From Pipra filicauda (Eukaryota > Chordata > Aves > Passeriformes > Pipridae): a stretch of 64,000 nt of DNA. Position 1 is the stretch's first letter. Every line of letters starts with the position of its first letter. The position numbers were made by a program, and so were the translations under genes. The stretch is taken from contig NW_024104622.1 in the NCBI RefSeq assembly GCF_003945595.2, positions 62,001 to 126,000 of the forward strand, written 5' to 3'. Positions 45,593 to 56,233 of this stretch are shown piece by piece. The notes beneath the pieces are model-generated. The model did no database searches. It saw nothing but the letters and a program-made list of their open reading frames with translations, and was not told the DNA's origin.

Positions 45593-47189
45593 GTCATATA
45601 ATCCCATTTGAGAAGAGAGGGTGACATTGGAGGCTGAGGAGTGGAGAAAATGCTTGTGAAGACAAAAAGTGCCAGGGTTGTTAACACAGAGTAGGGACAA
45701 GGGATTTGTTTAAGGAGCTTGAGGGAATTACAGACCTGACTGAGATGTCTTGGAAATTTCCAGTATTTCTGAAGTAACTTTTGTGTTCCTTGCTGTGTTT
45801 GGGGAGGAGAAGCCCAACTCTCCACTAAATATCTCGTGTTATCAACCTTCGCGACGTAAGGAGAAATGTTTTCCTCTGTGGATCAGTGCAAGATTCCGGG
45901 TACAGAGCAAAGAGGGATCCAGCCTGCCTGCTCTTGGGTGCCCTCAGTTCTTCCTGGAGCTCAGAGTGCTCAACCCTGCCGAGATCATCCCTTTTGGGTT
46001 GAGTTGTGAAGGACACACAACCATCGCTGTTTCTCAGGTATGGATGCAGGAGACAGTGTCCTAGAGCAGGGAATTGAGGTGCCAGCTTTCCTTCCTGGGA
46101 ATCCCACTTGATTCACGTCTCAGCTTTGCCCGAGCAGAATTTTAATGCCTCTCTCCCTTTGTTCTCATCCACGTAACGTGCTTAGATAATTACATTTCTG
46201 TGTCTCACAGGGATGTTGTGAGGTTTCTCTAACATTTACCAAGTGTTTGAAGAAGATCTTATGAAGGTAGAGTGCAAGCACCAGAAGCTCAGAGCAGTCC
46301 TGACGAAATCCTCCCTTTGAGCAACGTAAAGAAATTCAAATGAAACGACAAACATTTTTTAACAGCAAAAATTAATTAACTGCTACAGCAGCTTCCCAAG
46401 GGAAGTGGGAGATTTTCCATTGCCCAAAACCTGTAAGTCAGAGCTGCCTGTCATGTTGAATGACAGGTTCTAGCTTAGACACAAGTTATTTAGTTCAGTG
46501 CAGGGATCACTGGAGGATGCAGACGATAGAAATGACGACACTGTGGAGTTAACAAAAGTTTTATCACTGTATTTATTTGCCTTCACTCTTTTTCTCCTTT
46601 TTCCACACTGTGCCATGCCAACAGTGCACAATTCTGTTTCTATTTATACATAGACCTCAGACATTAAATAGAAGAGTCTTTTGGGAAACAAGGCTCTCCT
46701 CTCCGATCTCTCCTGGGTGCATTGACCTTCATGTGTTTATGAAGCTGGAAAGGACATATCAAAACTATTTTACTTTTACCTTCCACTCTTGCCTCCCTGT
46801 GATATCTGTGTGGAATTTTATACAGACTTCCATCCCAGGGTGGTCACTTTGGGGTCTAGATCTAGATTTGGGAGGAAGGCTTTTGGTAATGAATGGTATC
46901 CAAGCATCAACTGTTCCTAAGCATGGCCGGGCGCTTTGGGCCTGTCTCCCTGTCACATCCTTGTAGAGAAAGGCAAAGGACCTGGTGACAAGAGTTCCTT
47001 GGTCCCATAAGTCACATTTGCCACTCCTAACTACACGAGACATTGCCAAAATTCACACGGAATTCTCTCTGCTTCTCTGTTAAAGAGTTTAGACTGGTTT
47101 TTTGTGCCTCAAAACCCAACAATACTTTTTTTTTTTTTCTAAAAACCCCAAATGGTTCTCAGAGATCAACCACGACTTGATGTTTAAGT
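45593..47189. other. non-coding stretch
   Basis: No gene. It includes TTAATTAACTGC (46372-46383), possible homeodomain sites, and a T run at 47127-47139. Frames of about 100-130 codons here show no known domain. Confidence 0.55.
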
Positions 47190-47680
47190 CAAATTTGCAA
47201 AGATGAGTTACTCCTACGAAATATTCAAGAGAAGCATCCAAATAACCAACTGGTGGGCAGTGTCTTCTACTGTGATGGATGAATTTTTAGGGGACGAAAG
47301 AAGGAATTATGTAAACAATAGACAGTTTTTTCCTACTATTAATTTAAAGGTGGTTATAACACAAACTGTGATAAAACAGATTTCAGAGGTGACCTTTGTG
47401 CTTGAAGGTGGAGAAAGAGAAGCGGTTCATCGAAAAGATTCCATCTGAAAAATTAATTTGACAGTGATGATCCAGTAAGTGCTACTGTAAATACAATTTT
47501 CTCGATTTTTAAGGAACCATTTGGTTTCCAGACACACAATTCAACACTGCGCCAACTGGCAGCTTTGGTGTTTAAAAATGGATTGTGTCGAGACAAGGTA
47601 ATACCCAGAGGCAAATGTGCTGTTATGAAAGAGCTGTACAGGTTTATATTAGAGTCAAAAAAAGGGGTTTATGACTGTCA
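47190..47680. promoter_or_regulatory. candidate conserved regulatory element
   Basis: An AT-rich, non-repeat block of about 490 bp. It holds ATTAATTTAAAGG (47338-47350), AAATTAATTTGACAGTGATG (47451-47470; homeodomain plus TGACAG MEIS/TGIF-type and TGATGAT PBX-like words), a GCCAACTGGCA NFI-like palindrome (47551-47561) and a TTTAAAAATGG A/T box. The texture is that of a vertebrate non-coding conserved element. The 81-codon frame at 47203-47448 does not look like a known exon. Confidence 0.35.
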
Positions 47681-47828
47681 GGAGGCAGGCAAAGGGCAAA
47701 CTTGGATCTCATCAACACACTGAGAGCCTGCAGAAGTCAACTTCTGCCTTGTGCCTACATGGGCTGACTTTCAAAACTGTGTGAGCTCGGAGGATGGACT
47801 CTCCTGTTCTTTGTTTCCATTTTGTTCA

Positions 47829-47950
47829 GGTTGGATGGGGCTTTGATCAACCTGGGCTGGTGAAAGGTGTCCCTGCCCAAGGCAGGGGGTGGGAATGAGA
47901 TGATCTTGAAGGTCCCTTCCTACCCAAACCATTCCATGATTCTGTGATCT
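47829..47950 (+). mobile_element. CR1 LINE 3'-end fragment
   Basis: GGTTGGATGGGGCTTTGATC, AACCTGGGCTGGTGAAAGGT, GTCCCTGCCCAAGGCAGGGG, then TTCCTACCCAAACCATTCCA and TGATTCTGTGAT. Close to the CR1 consensus. Confidence 0.95.
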
Positions 47951-48285
47951 CTGTTTTGGGGGTGCTCAGCAATCAAACAATTTTGATGAATTTAGAATGG
48001 GATAACTTTGGAGGGTGAAGAGATTTCCTAACCTATACCAGGGCAGAGCAGAGAACAGAGGACCCCTGAGGCCTCACTACACAAACCCATTTGAAAGCCA
48101 GGAGGGAACATGATGCTGTGCCATCTGTGTGGAGCAGAGCAGAGAGCAGAGAGCCTCACTCAGCAGTTTCTGAAGCAGTCCCCTAACTCAGACTAATCAG
48201 GAGAATTAGACCCAGTCCAATTTAACATCTCCCAGTGACAGAGAAGCATCTGCTCCTCCTGTGATTAGCTACCACAGTTTAGAAG
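47951..48285. other. non-coding stretch
   Basis: Unique sequence preceding a CA repeat and a minisatellite. Nothing recognised. Confidence 0.6.
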
Positions 48286-48302
48286 ACACACACACACACA
48301 CA
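48286..48302. repeat. (AC)n microsatellite
   Basis: About eight AC units. Confidence 0.9.
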
Positions 48303-48358
48303 AAGAGATTTTATGTCCATTCTGAATGCCTATTTCTGCTCCATATCATGAGCACCCC

Positions 48359-48629
48359 ACCCTTCCCTTCCCCTTCCTTCCCCTCCCTTCCCTTCCCAAA
48401 CCTTCCCTTCCCAAACCTTCCTTCCCAAACCTTCCCTTCCCAAACCTTCCCAAACTTTCCCTTCCCAAACCTTCCCAAACTTTCCCTTCCCAAACCTTCT
48501 CTTCCCTTCCCAAACCTTCTCTTCCCAAATCTTCCCAAACCTTCCCTTCCCAAACCTTCTCTTCCCTTCCCAAACCTTCCCTTCCTTTCCCAAACATCCC
48601 TTTTGCAAACCTTCCCAAACCTTCCCTTT
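48359..48629. repeat. CCTTCCCAAA minisatellite (about 270 bp)
   Basis: Tandem array built from TTCCC pentamers and CAAAC spacers, giving variable units of about 10-20 bp such as CCTTCCCTTCCCAAA and CTTCCCAAAC. The + strand is almost G-free, so the complementary strand is a near-pure purine track rich in GGGAAGG. The array keeps several frames open by periodicity (Pro-Phe-Pro-Asn-Leu on one strand, Gly-Lys-Val-Trp-Glu on the other), which explains the long spurious frames over it. Confidence 0.95.
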
Positions 48630-49734
48630 ATCCTTGTAGCATTGATGGAAAGGGTGGGTGAACCCCTCAGCTGGTAGATATGCCAGTCAGGTTGATAGAG
48701 AGGCTGGATATAACCTGGTTCCTGGGATTCATCCATTCCAATCCCATCTATCTTCCTGCTCTTCTTGCAGGGGTACTGGAAATATCCATGTTCTCTCTTT
48801 TCTTTGTCTGTTTTTCTAGTAGAGACAAAACCACCTTCATCCCTTCTCTCCTTGGCCCCTTTCCAGTCACCTCCAGTTCTTCCTTGCATCCTAGGTCCAC
48901 TATTCCTTATCTTGGACAGCAAAAAAGTGAGTTTTTTTTTCATTTTCAGTGCCATTTTTTACCTCCACAAATGAGGGAAGAAAAAGGGGAGGTATTATCT
49001 GCTTCAGCTGTATAACCAGGCTTCAAGTGTTGGCCAGCCTGTTTTGTGGCCTGGGAGGCTGTGAAGAAAGACTTCAGAGAGATTTCTGGGTGTGTTTTGC
49101 AGTCATTTACAGTCCCCAAAGATGAGATTCAATGGTTTAGATGATCTTTACCAGATTTTTGTGCCAGCCTTTGCCCTCAGTTTTACCTCTTTAAAAACAG
49201 CCTGTTCACTCATTTCCTTCTATATTTGTACATGTTGATAAACTCAAGGGTTCTGTGGCCATTCTTTGGCCTGGCTGCCAGAGCCTCCTTTCTTCCAACT
49301 GCTTCCTGTGGGGGGGGTTTTGGTTCCTAAAAACAGAAAGACCATCATCTTCCCGTTGTACCTTTTCCTGAGATGAGCCCTCCCCCCAGCACACAACAGG
49401 ACACATCCTCCCCACATGGCATTGTTGTCATGAAGGGCAAAGAACACCTGATCTCCACCCATTACAGCAAGGAGAAGTTGTGCAGAGCGCAGGCTTGATG
49501 CTGTGAGAATGTGAACCTTGTTAATTAAAATGTCAGTGACTCAAATCCCCTTCAGGTGAGAGAGAGAGAGAGCTGCATTTTTTATTACCATTGCTGTTAA
49601 TGATACAGTCAGCTGGTACCTTGTAAAGGCAGAATGCACTTCATCTGCCTTGACAGGTTCTGAAAACTTCCTCTGTGCCTCATGTATGACTCTTCCAGAC
49701 AATCGTGGAATAAGGCTAGAAATGGAGAGAAAGT
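48630..49734. other. non-coding stretch
   Basis: No exon or repeat family recognised. A (GA)n run occurs at 49557-49571. Confidence 0.6.
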
Positions 49735-49776
49735 AAAAACAAACAAACAAACAAACAAAAAAAAAAAAAAAGGAAA
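49735..49776. repeat. (CAAA)n plus poly(A) tract
   Basis: AACAAACAAACAAACAAAC followed by about 17 A and AAGG runs. Located 45 bp before a CR1 copy. Confidence 0.9.
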
Positions 49777-49817
49777 AAAGGTAGTGTTTTCAATTTTTCC
49801 ATCCTGTTTAGCTAAAG

Positions 49818-50068
49818 GAGAGGACACGGCCTCAAGCTGAGCCAGGGGAGGTTCAGTTGGACATCAGGAAGAATTTCTTCATGAAAAGGGTGTTTAAGTA
49901 TTAGAAGGGGCTGCCCAGGGAGGTGGTGGAGTCCCCACCCCTGGAAGTGTTCAAGAATGACTGGATGTGGCACTCAGTGCTCTGGGCTGGGGGACAAGGC
50001 GGGGATCGGTCAGAGGTTGGACTGGATGATCTTGGAGGTCTTTCCCAACCTTAATGATTCTGTGATTA
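49818..50068 (+). mobile_element. CR1 LINE 3'-end fragment (CAACCTTAATGATT-type tail)
   Basis: GGCCTCAAGCTGAGCCAGGG, GAGGTTCAGTTGGACATCAG, GAAGAATTTCTTCATG, GTGGAGTCCCCACCCCTGGA, then TTTCCCAACCTTAATGATTC and TGTGATTATTC. It retains about 250 bp, including the end of ORF2. Confidence 0.95.
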
Positions 50069-50729
50069 TTCTCCAAATCTTGAACATGATATTGGAAATT
50101 AACATTAAGCTCGCAGGAGAGGAGGAAGAGCCCAGAACAGGGGTACATGGATAAAGAGGAGAAAATGGAGCTGGAGCAAGAAGGAAGAGAAGTAAAGCTG
50201 GGAAAAGGCAAAGGTTACTGTTTCAGGATGGGTTCAAAAAGGGTGATTTGTGTCTTATGACTTGAGTGTTCTGTTGAAAAACCTTAATCAGCTCTCACAC
50301 AATTGGAAGTATCAACTCCTCTGCCCTATTTTGCCAACTGTGATATTGTAAACCTGCCCCTCTTCTCTTTAGAGAGGATGGAGAAAAGGACTGTAAAAGG
50401 AAGGTCTTTAAAAAGTATAAAGGAAGGGCTTGAAAGACATGGCTAAAACTGTACCCCATGTCCTCATGTACTTTGCAAATACATAGGACCACCTTCATGG
50501 CTTATTTAGAGTAACAGGCTCAGTGAAATTGTGGAGCTAATCAGAGTGCTTTGCTTCTGCTTTGCCAGACTAGCAGTGAACGGTGACCGTGGTTTCCATG
50601 GTTTTTCTAGGGCAGAAAACACTCAGGCTTTCTCCTTCCAGCTTGGTGGCATAACCAGGAGGTGACACTTCTTTCACAGCTACTTAAGCACCTGCAAGAT
50701 CTCACTGTAGCACTAAGCATGAGCTTCAA

Positions 50730-50756
50730 GAGCTGCGGCGAACGCAAACGCAGCTC
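50730..50756. repeat. 8-bp-arm inverted repeat
   Basis: GAGCTGCG (50730-50737) and CGCAGCTC (50749-50756) are exact reverse complements with an 11-nt loop GCGAACGCAAA. CpG-containing in otherwise CpG-poor sequence. Confidence 0.6.
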
Positions 50757-51417
50757 CAAGTTAATGGGCCTGTTCTGGTCCTGAGGTACAAAATATTTCA
50801 GTAAGGACAGTGACTATGAGTCAGGCTCCAGTGGTTCTGATTCCACCTGGGAGCAGTTCCCACAAAGGCCAGCCAAGTCATTAACAGTCTATGGCTAATT
50901 GCCTGTTGTAAGAATGGCATAAAGCACCTTTGCTTTGAGATGAGCTCAGCTTGAGCGATGCTGCTGGCTCTAAATGTGATGGGTTTAGCCAGGATTTATC
51001 TGCTGTCTTGGTGTTGTTATTTGTGGCAATTCTGCTCAAGATGAACCAGGAAATGCTCTGCTTAAAAACCTCATCTTTCCATGACCTGTGCTCCTGGTGA
51101 GGAGGATCACGAGATCCAGATGTGAAACTGTCCCAGTAGCCTTTCACTTGTTTGCTGTTGAAGCTTTGAATATGCAAGGTTTCCATGAGCACTGTCTCAC
51201 ATTTCTGGGGGATGAGATTGTCTTTGGCTGTGTCAAATTGTGACTCAGCAGGTTGTAGTAGCACATTTTATTGTTGCAAGAGAGGAGGGATCAACTCTGA
51301 GCTGCAGAGATGAGTGTGAGGAGCAGAGCAAATGCCATACGGGAAAGAAAAGGTGGAGCAGGAGATGGACCCTGAGGTCGTGTTGAGGAACAAGAGGGAA
51401 TTTTTAGGGGTTAGAAC

Positions 51418-51511
51418 AATTTCAGAATTGTTTCTATCTAAGAAATAATTTCAGAATTGTTTCTATCTAAGAAACAATTTCAGAATTGTTTCTATCTAAA
51501 TCTATCTAAGA
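51418..51511. repeat. 29-bp tandem repeat, three copies
   Basis: The unit begins AATTTCAGAATTGTTTCTAT and continues CTAAGAAAC/T. Copies start at 51418, 51447 and 51476 and are almost identical. The last copy is followed by a small ATCTATCTAAG duplication. Confidence 0.92.
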
Positions 51512-51687
51512 ACATTTCTGTATTGGCACAGCTGTAAGGAAACAATCCTGGACAGATCATGTCACACTTTGGGAGCATCCCAGACATGTCAGCGTGTCCT
51601 ACCTGGGCAAATATAAACTGACTACAAGGATAAATTATTCCTGGGCTCAACCAGTTCCCTGCTCTGGGCTGTGTCCATGGACATGTC

Positions 51688-51820
51688 GGATGTTCAAGGC
51701 CAGCTTGAATGGGGTTTTGAGCAACCTGGTCTAATGAAGGCTCCTGGTCATGGCAGAGGGTTTGGAATTAGATGGTCTTTAAGGTCTCTTCCAACCCAAA
51801 CCATTCTATGGTTCCATGTA
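51688..51820 (+). mobile_element. CR1 LINE 3'-end fragment
   Basis: GATGTTCAAGGCCAGCTTGA, ATGGGGTTTTGAGCAACCTG, GTCTAATGAAGG, then TTCCAACCCAAACCATTCTA and TGGTTCCATG. Confidence 0.95.
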
Positions 51821-54086
51821 CCTTCCATTGAAATTTAGTGGGATTATTATTAACTCTGGTAATTAGGGGGGAAAGTCTGCATGTCATATTTATTATATTT
51901 TATAGTGAAGAGCATTGCAAGGCTCCTTTGTACTCCAAAGGAGAAGAAGTAATCTTGTCAAAACCCTAAAAATCTGTCTTATGTGAATATTTGCTCACAT
52001 TTAAAAAAAACCCAAACAAAACAAAAACAAAACAAAAAACCCACAACACAAAACAAACTAAACAAAAAAAACCCAAAATAAAATAAAACAAAACAAAACC
52101 CCAGCAGATATCTAATTATTCTGATTTCTTAATCTCTATTATTAACCTCTCACACACCAGACATGCTCAGTGCATGGGACATTAAACCTTTCTGCTGAGT
52201 GACCCATGCTTGAGGAAACTGCTGCTGTATGAATAAATACTAAATAAGCACATTGAATATTTCATTGGCAGGAAGAACAGGTTCTGAAAGGGAGGAGAAT
52301 TAACATGTGCTGATTTTTACCCTCACATAAGAGTGTTTCTGACAGCAGGACTGCCGTGCACTGCCCAAGAAGAAGCAGGAGCAGCAATTTGTGACTGCTC
52401 TGACTGATATCACCAACCAGTGTGGCACCCAAACAGCTCTTCCTGCTTTTTGTAATGAACATGACATTGAAAAAAATAATTACATTCACCAAGGAAAAAA
52501 GAAGCGCAGGAGTGAAAATAACGAATAATAGTCATGAAATCCTAATCTCTCAGTAGGCAAAAATACAAATTGTATTGGATCATTACCTGAAGTGGACCAT
52601 TCCCTAGGGACTCACATTACAGTGTGGACAGACAAAACATTGAAAAATGAATACTTGGAAAGTCTTCCCTGGCCTGGAATGAGTAAAAAATTTAAGTTGT
52701 TGCCACAGGTCTTGTCTTTTTGGTGTCCTCTGGTTTATATGCATGATTTGGTCTGATACCAGAGCATCAATAGGAGTCTCTTCATTAAAAGTTTGTCCAA
52801 AAAATGTCTGGAGATATTCTGAGAGGAGAGAGAGGCAGCCTGCAGTGGCTGCAATGCCACTGGGATAACATTCCTCTGTGACAGAGTAACAGAGCCTATT
52901 TTCCTGCCCCTGAATCACAGTTTGCTCTGTGACAGATGCACATTCCCTGCAGCAGCACAGGAACCTCTGTAGAAAGCCACTGCTGTTTGTGGACTGCTGC
53001 CTCATCTTCCTGCTGGAGAGTTCCTCTCCTGGCCTTTTAAATGGCTGTGATCTCTGTTCCTGTCCCTGTGGGTTGGTTTTTGATGGATAGCACTGACACG
53101 TGCATGGATATGGACTTCCCGCTGAGTTGATGGGTGACAGTTTTCGGGGTTTGGGTTACACCCAGAGTACTTTGCTTAGGAGGCTGTCAGATTAGTATTA
53201 ACTGCCAGACAGATGATGGAGCTCTTTGTGTAATGATCCTGACAGCGTTTCTCTGGCTGTCACCACAGAGATGACTCCAGGACATACAAAGCAATCAAAT
53301 CCCTTGTCTCCACAATGTGTGTAAACACCCTCAGCTCTTCCCCCTGTACCAGAAGAACTGAATTAGACCTTTGGACTCTTTGAATTGAGAAGAGAAGTGA
53401 AGAAGAGCGAGGTACAAGATCAACCATCTGGAAAGAGGAACAAGAGGCCAGAGCACCACAATAGCTCTGACTTGTACAAATTACTGCTTTATACCTGATA
53501 CTTTCCTTTTCTGCCCAAGACCTCCTTAAGGGGTGAAATGCCTTATGTATCTATTGCAGGGCTTTGTTTGGGAAGAATCCTCCTCCCTCTCCAGCCTCCC
53601 GAATGACTCAATAATTACTTTAACTGATTCAAGGCTCCCCCTCAACCTCCAACCGCCCCCCTCTCCACCATTCAACTTTAACACAAGACCACACTGTTTC
53701 TCGGTTTCCAATGAGCCCAAAGCTATTCAGGCCCCTTGTTTCTCTCTGAAAGGAGCTGACAGAGCTGCTTTTGTGCAGGGGCAATTTTGGATTTAATTGG
53801 AGACCTACTGGGGGCAGGGCCGGGGGGGTGGGGGAGGGAATGGGGTCACTGGGTCAGTGTTTTGGAAAGATCAACTCAAGGGAGAGTCCAAGGAGAAAAA
53901 TCAGTGGGGGTTAGATGTTTGGAGAGAGGTTTTATGTGGGGCTGTGTAAGGGCAGTGCTCCCCACCTTCCAGAAATGATCATGATACCTGTGTGGGAGCA
54001 GAAAGAAAACAGGGTCAGGCCTGGGGCAGATGGCTTTAATGGCCATTTTGAATCTGTAATGACAGATCCCAGGGTGCTTTCTGCAG
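51821..54086. other. non-coding stretch
   Basis: No gene supported. An A-rich CAAAA tract is listed separately. The pyrimidine-biased unique segment 53560-53720, with ATGACTCAATAATTAC (AP-1-like then homeodomain-like), may be regulatory. The minus-strand frame at 52604-53005 has no known domain. Confidence 0.55.
52002..52112. repeat. A-rich (CAAAA)n low-complexity tract
   Basis: About 110 bp of A with isolated C residues and a few T, resembling the tract at 2156-2374. Confidence 0.9.
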
Positions 54087-54170
54087 GGATCACAGAATAA
54101 TTCAGACTGTGGTTGAAGGAGGTCTGATGTCACAAAGGTCACTTGCTGCAGTCCATCCCCTTAGGTCAGG
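54087..54170 (-). mobile_element. degraded CR1 3'-end fragment
   Basis: GATCACAGAATAATTCAGAC, TGTGGTTGAAGGAGGTCTGA, then a CACTTGCTGCAGTCCATCC block resembles the reverse complement of an old CR1 end. Strongly diverged. Confidence 0.55.
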
Positions 54171-55611
54171 CATTCATCATGCACATTAAAGGAGCTCAGC
54201 TAACTTCCCTTCTCCAGCTCTGCATCCTTCCCTGGAGATAAGTTCAGCTTCAGCCCTGTCTGTACCACTTTTGGGGCACAATTCATGCCAGCACTGTGAC
54301 TGCACCACGAGAAGGGAAGACCTTTTTTTTTTTCTTTTTTCATCCACATGAAAAATGGGCCTCAGTGAGGCAGCATAAAAGCAGTGGGACTCTCCCACTT
54401 CACTGCTCATCTCCTTTTTGGATGGTTCCACTTTCTCACCTGACAAAAAATATATAAATTAAACTGGAAAGATTTGTATTGATTATGCTACAGAAAAGCC
54501 AATATAATCCTGGCAGAGCTAGACCACAGTCCAACAGAGATTCACTAAAGCTGTTTATACAAAAAGAAGCCCTTTTTTTGTTGTCAAAAGCCAGATGGAC
54601 ATGACTTGAGATACAACAGGTAAGGCTGCTTTGAGTGGCTTAAAAAATTCTCCCTCCCCATCCCTGTCCACAGTACGTTGAGGTCACCTCCCCTCATCTG
54701 TTACCAGTCCCGGTCCCTACTTCTCCGGCAGAGTGATGGCTCTCCATTCGCTGACCTAACTTCATTTTTAAAATGACTGGAAGCACCAAGAGAGGTGGGA
54801 CCACCTCCTATTCAACCGCTCCAGGTTGGTGACAAGCATGGAGCTGACAGTGCCCTTGTACAGCTCAGAGACAGACACCTGCTGGGAGCGTGTGCTGGGG
54901 GGGTGATGCATAATTTAGTGGTAAAACAGCAATCTCGCTATTATCCTGATGATGCACTTCAAATCCTGACATCTCCTGCCAGCTGCTCCAGGGAGGAGCA
55001 GGCTGGCACTGCTGAAGGGGGGTGACCAAGAGGAGCTCCTGGGTTTTGTGAGCGTGTGGGGAGGTCACCTCAGCTGAGTGAACAGAGACAGAGTGAAAAG
55101 CTGTTCAGTCAAGGTTGCTACAGCCCTGAGAGTTACGTTTCCACCCGGCATCACAACTTTTCTCTGCTTCTTTCTCTTACGAGCCTCTGGCTGCACGTCC
55201 CTCTGGGATGTCTTTGCTGCCAGTTGACATCATCCCTACGGACCACAGATCCAGGTTTCCTCTAGGGAAACAGGGAGAGGTGTTCAAAGATGTCAGAGAC
55301 CTATTGAGTTACATTTTTATCAGCAGTTCACCAGCCCTGCTCTGGCAGCATTAGTCAGGTTGAAGCAACACAGAGTTCAAACAGGCTTTGCTCTATTCCC
55401 ACTACCTACTTGAAAACAAACAAGGCTGACATTTATAAGGCTTTATAAAGCCTGGGTTTAGCATTAGATCTACTCTCAGATCCCTATTGTATTCCTCTCC
55501 TTGACATCTACTTGGTCTCAAACTGCTTGTTTCCAGGATGGCAGCAGATAGGGATTGGTGGCCTTTGCATGTCAGAGACAATGGTGGTTTGGAGGGGATA
55601 GAAAACATCTT
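54171..55611. other. non-coding stretch
   Basis: No exon. The segment 54900-54970 (GATGCATAATTTAGTGGTAA, CTATTATCCTGATGATGCAC) is a possible regulatory cluster with homeodomain- and GATA-like words. A T-rich run lies at 54323-54339. Confidence 0.55.
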
Positions 55612-55792
55612 CTCTGCCCAGAGGTTACCCAGAAAAGTTGTGGATGCCCCATCATAGAAGTGTTCAAGGCCAGGTTGAATGGGGTTTTGAGCAACCTGGT
55701 CTAGTGGAAGATGTCCCTGCCCATGGCAAGGCTTGGAAGGAGATGATCTTTGAGGTCCCTTCCAACCCAAACCACTCATTCTATGATTCTGT
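55612..55792 (+). mobile_element. CR1 LINE 3'-end fragment
   Basis: CAGAGGTTACCCAGAAAAGT, TGTGGATGCCCCATCATAGA, AGTGTTCAAGGCCAGGTTGA, GGTCTAGTGGAAGATGTCCC, then TTCCAACCCAAACCACTCAT and TCTATGATTCTG. Confidence 0.95.
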
Positions 55793-56069
55793 CCCCCCTC
55801 AGCTTGAAGAAAAACACATTTTTATACATTTCTGCTCCCAGGGGGTTTAAAGATACTGCCCAAGCCCAGGAAGCTGTAGTATTTTAAGCACTACTCTGTG
55901 ATGCCGGTTGCAAGAAAACAGGAGTGGTCTGTGTCAGGCATTTCTATGTTGGTATCTTTACTGAAACGTGGGTAGAGACCTTTCCCAAATCTTCGTTCGC
56001 AAAGCCCAGCCATGAATGAATCTTTACTGAAAATCCCTTTGGAGCACCATTCTGGGCTGGGATTGAAAA
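55793..56069. other. spacer between two convergent CR1 copies
   Basis: Unique sequence separating a plus-strand and a minus-strand CR1 fragment. Nothing recognised. Confidence 0.6.
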
Positions 56070-56233
56070 TAGAACCATGGTTTGGGTGGGAAGGGACCTT
56101 CAAGATCATCTTGTTCCAACCCCCTTCCACAGGCAGGGACACCTTCCACTAGACTAGGTTGCTCAGAGCCTCTTCCCACATGGCCTTGGACACTTCCAGG
56201 GATGGGGAGTCCACAACATCTCTGGGCAACTTG
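56070..56233 (-). mobile_element. CR1 LINE 3'-end fragment
   Basis: AGAACCATGGTTTGGGTGGG, AAGGGACCTTCAAGATCATC, TTGTTCCAACCC, GGCAGGGACACCTTCCACTA, ending at GTCCACAACATCTCTGGGCA. The 8-bp tail repeats are largely lost. Confidence 0.94.

Larger units (their letters stand above)
50069..51687. other. non-coding stretch
   Basis: No gene. It contains a GC hairpin motif at 50730-50756 and a three-copy 29-bp tandem repeat at 51418-51500. Confidence 0.6.

Noticed and set aside
48261..48955. Long frames on both strands (138 and 214 codons) across the CCTTCCCAAA array
   Set aside because: The periodic minisatellite lacks stop codons in several frames, so the proteins are pure repeat translation.
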